In this document: positions 6,917 through 8,465 of the stretch, one piece after another | Numbering within the stretch: the stretch's first letter is position 1 | Layout of the letters: the number at the start of each line of letters is the position of its first letter | Assembly (NCBI GenBank): GCA_003695725.1 | Contig: RFHX01000053.1 | Span: forward strand, 1-8,465 | Source: J061 sp003695725 [NCBI: Candidatus Schekmanbacteria bacterium] | GTDB lineage: Bacteria; Schekmanbacteria; GWA2-38-11 | Direction: 5' to 3' | DNA: 8,465 bases | The notes under the pieces: model-generated | What the model was told of the DNA's origin: nothing | Databases searched by the model: none | Seen by the model: only the letters and a program-made list of their open reading frames with translations | Made by a program: the position numbers and the translations under genes

Positions 6917-8287
6917 ATGCCTGAAAAAAAAATATCGGTTTTTCTTATAACTGAAAACCTTTCTACCATAAATGAATTAACTCCCTGCTTTGATGCTTCA
7001 AGGTTTGAGTTATTATGCTGTAATGACAGTAGCCGTGCAAAAACTTTGATTGATCAAAATCATTATGATATTGTCTTCACCTTCCTAAATATGAAGGGAT
7101 GCAGCGGTATTGAATTATTAGATTATATAAAATCTAATAGTCCGTTTACAGATGTTATTATACTTTCCTCTGAAGCTACAATATCTTCTGCCACGGAAGC
7201 ACTAAAAAAGGGAGCGCAGGATTTTCTTCAATATCCTTTAGATTTGAGCTATTTCAAAAGCTACCTTTCAAAACTCGTTCAACAACATAAACTCTTGGAT
7301 GAGAATAAAAGATTAAAAGAACTACTTAAGATTGATTCTCAGAATGATGAAATAGTAGGTACAAGTCCAAAGATAAAGATGGTTTATAAGCTAATTGATG
7401 AAATAGCACCTACTGATGTTACTGTTTTGTTGGAAGGAGAAAGCGGGACAGGGAAAGAATTAGTTGCCCGGGCAATACATCGGAGAAGCCATAGAAATAA
7501 TATGCCTTTTGTTGCCTTAAATTGTGGTGCATTACCTGAAAATCTTATTGAAAGTGAACTTTTTGGACATGAAAAGGGAGCTTTTACAGGCGCTGTCCAA
7601 AGAAAGAAGGGAAGAATCGAGCAGGCAAACAAAGGGACCCTTTTTTTAGATGAAATTGCGGAATTGAGTTTAACAAATCAGGTTGACCTTCTTCGAGTAC
7701 TCGAAGAACAAAAAGTTAGTCGAGTCGGTGGCTTGGAGAAGATTGCTGTAGATGTGCGTTTCATAGCGGCAACGAATAAAAACCTCGAGGAGCTCTGTAA
7801 AAGAGGAGAATTTAGAGAAGACCTTTTTTATAGATTGAATGTAATAAGAATGACATTACCTCCTTTGCGGCAAAGGAAAGAGGACATTCCACAACTTGCG
7901 GAAGCTTTTCTCCATAAATTTGTAGTTAAATATGATAAAGAGATAAAATCAATAAGCCCTGAAGCAATTGAGGCACTGAAAGAATATTCATTCCCGGGGA
8001 ATGTCAGGGAACTCAAAAATATAATTGAGAGGGCTGTAGTTTTGTCAAAATCGGATGAGATAAAATTAGAAGATTTGCCTGAGCAAATTTCTGAGGGAAG
8101 AATGACTCGTGGTGTAGAAGATACAAGAAATGTTAGAAAATTTCTTTCACTTAAAGAAAGAGAGAAACAAGCAATTTTTGAAGCGGTCCAATTAACGAAT
8201 GGGAATAGAAAAAAAGCGGCTAACTTGTTAGGAATAAGTTTGAGAACACTTCAGTATAAGTTGAAAAAATATAATCTTGCTATTTGA
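6917..8287 (+). CDS. Sigma-54-dependent NtrC-family activator with degenerate receiver domain
   Basis: The product is a 456-residue transcription activator for RNA polymerase with sigma-54. Residues 1-120 have a response-regulator receiver fold, but the phosphorylation site is lost: the position of the acceptor Asp is Phe56 (DIVFTFLNMKG), the conserved Lys is Tyr106 (LQYPLD), and only one acidic pocket residue (Glu13, with Thr12) remains; Ser84 keeps the Ser/Thr position. A charged, helical linker (117-139) leads to an intact AAA+ domain: Walker A GESGTGKE (174-181), sigma-54-contacting GAFTGA (221-226), Walker B FLDEI with Asp245 and Glu246, arginine-finger candidates Arg300 and Arg306, and GNVREL (361-366). 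A Fis-type helix-turn-helix covers about 412-452 (NRKKAANLLGISLRTLQYKLKKY). The ATG at 6917 has no good Shine-Dalgarno sequence; a stop at 6902-6904 rules out an earlier ATG. No histidine kinase gene is in the window. Targets are unknown; palindromes just downstream are candidate sites. Confidence 0.93.
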   Translation: MPEKKISVFLITENLSTINELTPCFDASRFELLCCNDSSRAKTLIDQNHYDIVFTFLNMKGCSGIELLDYIKSNSPFTDVIILSSEATISSATEALKKGAQDFLQYPLDLSYFKSYLSKLVQQHKLLDENKRLKELLKIDSQNDEIVGTSPKIKMVYKLIDEIAPTDVTVLLEGESGTGKELVARAIHRRSHRNNMPFVALNCGALPENLIESELFGHEKGAFTGAVQRKKGRIEQANKGTLFLDEIAELSLTNQVDLLRVLEEQKVSRVGGLEKIAVDVRFIAATNKNLEELCKRGEFREDLFYRLNVIRMTLPPLRQRKEDIPQLAEAFLHKFVVKYDKEIKSISPEAIEALKEYSFPGNVRELKNIIERAVVLSKSDEIKLEDLPEQISEGRMTRGVEDTRNVRKFLSLKEREKQAIFEAVQLTNGNRKKAANLLGISLRTLQYKLKKYNLAI

Positions 8288-8297
8288 TATTCTTTGA

Positions 8298-8329
8298 TGC
8301 AAAATTTGCACATAAGTGCAAATTTTGCA
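8298..8329. repeat. Paired 13-bp palindromes forming a 14-bp inverted repeat after the regulator
   Basis: TGCAAAATTTGCA (8298-8310) and TGCAAATTTTGCA (8317-8329) are each perfect dyads around one central base (TGCAAA-W-TTTGCA). They are also reverse complements of each other, so together with one more base each they form a perfect 14-bp inverted repeat (8298-8311 and 8316-8329) around the loop ATAA. The first begins 10 bp after the regulator stop codon. The 19-bp offset is about two helical turns, as for cooperative dimer sites. A terminator hairpin is the alternative, but the stem is A+T-rich and only a broken T-tract follows. Confidence 0.75.
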
Positions 8330-8393
8330 CTATTTTCATCTCCTCAATTTTTCTAAGTAAATCAATATGTTATCGGGTAATTTATTTTTTATA

Positions 8394-8406
8394 TGCAAAT
8401 TTTGCA
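8394..8406. repeat. Third copy of the TGCAAA-W-TTTGCA palindrome
   Basis: TGCAAATTTTGCA is identical to the second copy, which begins 77 bp upstream; the identity extends to 15 bases (8317-8331 and 8394-8408). This isolated copy has no partner arm, so it cannot be explained as part of a terminator stem. It supports a protein-binding site, perhaps for control of a gene beyond the right edge or of the regulator gene itself. Confidence 0.7.
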
Positions 8407-8465
8407 CTTATTGAAAAAATGTCACTGGATATGTCATAGATCTGATATAAAAAAATATAAAAAAG

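Noticed and set aside
8304-8321. Sigma-54 -24/-12 promoter around TTGCAC-ATAA-GTGCA
   Set aside because: The GG of the -24 element is missing and the spacing to the downstream GC is one base short.
8298-8340. Intrinsic terminator of the regulator gene
   Set aside because: The stem is long but A+T-rich, the following T-tract is interrupted, and each arm is itself a palindrome repeated 65 bp further on, which suits a binding site better. A secondary role as terminator is not excluded.
8298-8406. CRISPR-like repeats
   Set aside because: There are only three short palindromes with unequal spacing (6 and 64 bp between them) and no cas genes.
8411-8450. Sigma-70 promoter with TTGAAA (8411-8416) before the right edge
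   Set aside because: No good -10 hexamer lies at 16-18 bp; the nearest candidates (TCATAG, CATAGA) are poor, and the tract is too AT-rich to judge.

Overview
The window is a dense, one-directional (+ strand) block of central carbon metabolism genes from a moderately AT-rich bacterium. It is followed by a sigma-54-dependent transcription activator and a short non-coding stretch with three copies of one palindrome. The intact GAFTGA motif of the activator implies a sigma-54-using bacterium. SdhB resembles proteobacterial and mitochondrial SdhB in its Fe-S ligand pattern. A four-subunit 2-oxoacid:ferredoxin oxidoreductase in place of a 2-oxoglutarate dehydrogenase points to an anaerobe, a microaerophile or a ferredoxin-based TCA cycle, as in many Deltaproteobacteria-like, Nitrospirae-like or candidate-phylum lineages. 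The exact lineage cannot be fixed from the sequence alone.

Layout: bases 2-1123 hold the 3' part of sdhA (succinate dehydrogenase/fumarate reductase flavoprotein; its start lies off the left edge). Then come sdhB (1126-1827), sucC (1846-3006) and sucD (3040-3912), and the KOR genes korD (3951-4154), korA (4248-5381), korB (5384-6202) and korC (6232-6783). Most gaps are 2-38 bp with Shine-Dalgarno-like sequences, so this looks like one operon. The 93-bp korD-korA gap is the only notable break; it holds a 9-bp inverted repeat and an unusual GTG start for korA.

Functionally, the products cover consecutive TCA steps: fumarate <-> succinate (Sdh), succinate <-> succinyl-CoA (SucCD), and succinyl-CoA <-> 2-oxoglutarate (KOR with its own 2[4Fe-4S] ferredoxin). 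All are reversible in principle, so the set could serve an oxidative or a reductive cycle. The membrane anchor of Sdh is not in the window and is probably upstream.

After a 133-bp gap with a candidate promoter lying inside a 10-bp inverted repeat comes an NtrC-family regulator (6917-8287). Its AAA+ and Fis-type HTH domains look intact, but its receiver domain has lost the phospho-accepting aspartate (Phe56 instead) and the conserved lysine (Tyr106 instead). Directly downstream are three copies of the perfect 13-bp palindrome TGCAAA-W-TTTGCA, plausible binding sites for this or a related regulator. The regulator plus palindromes is the least ordinary part of the window.
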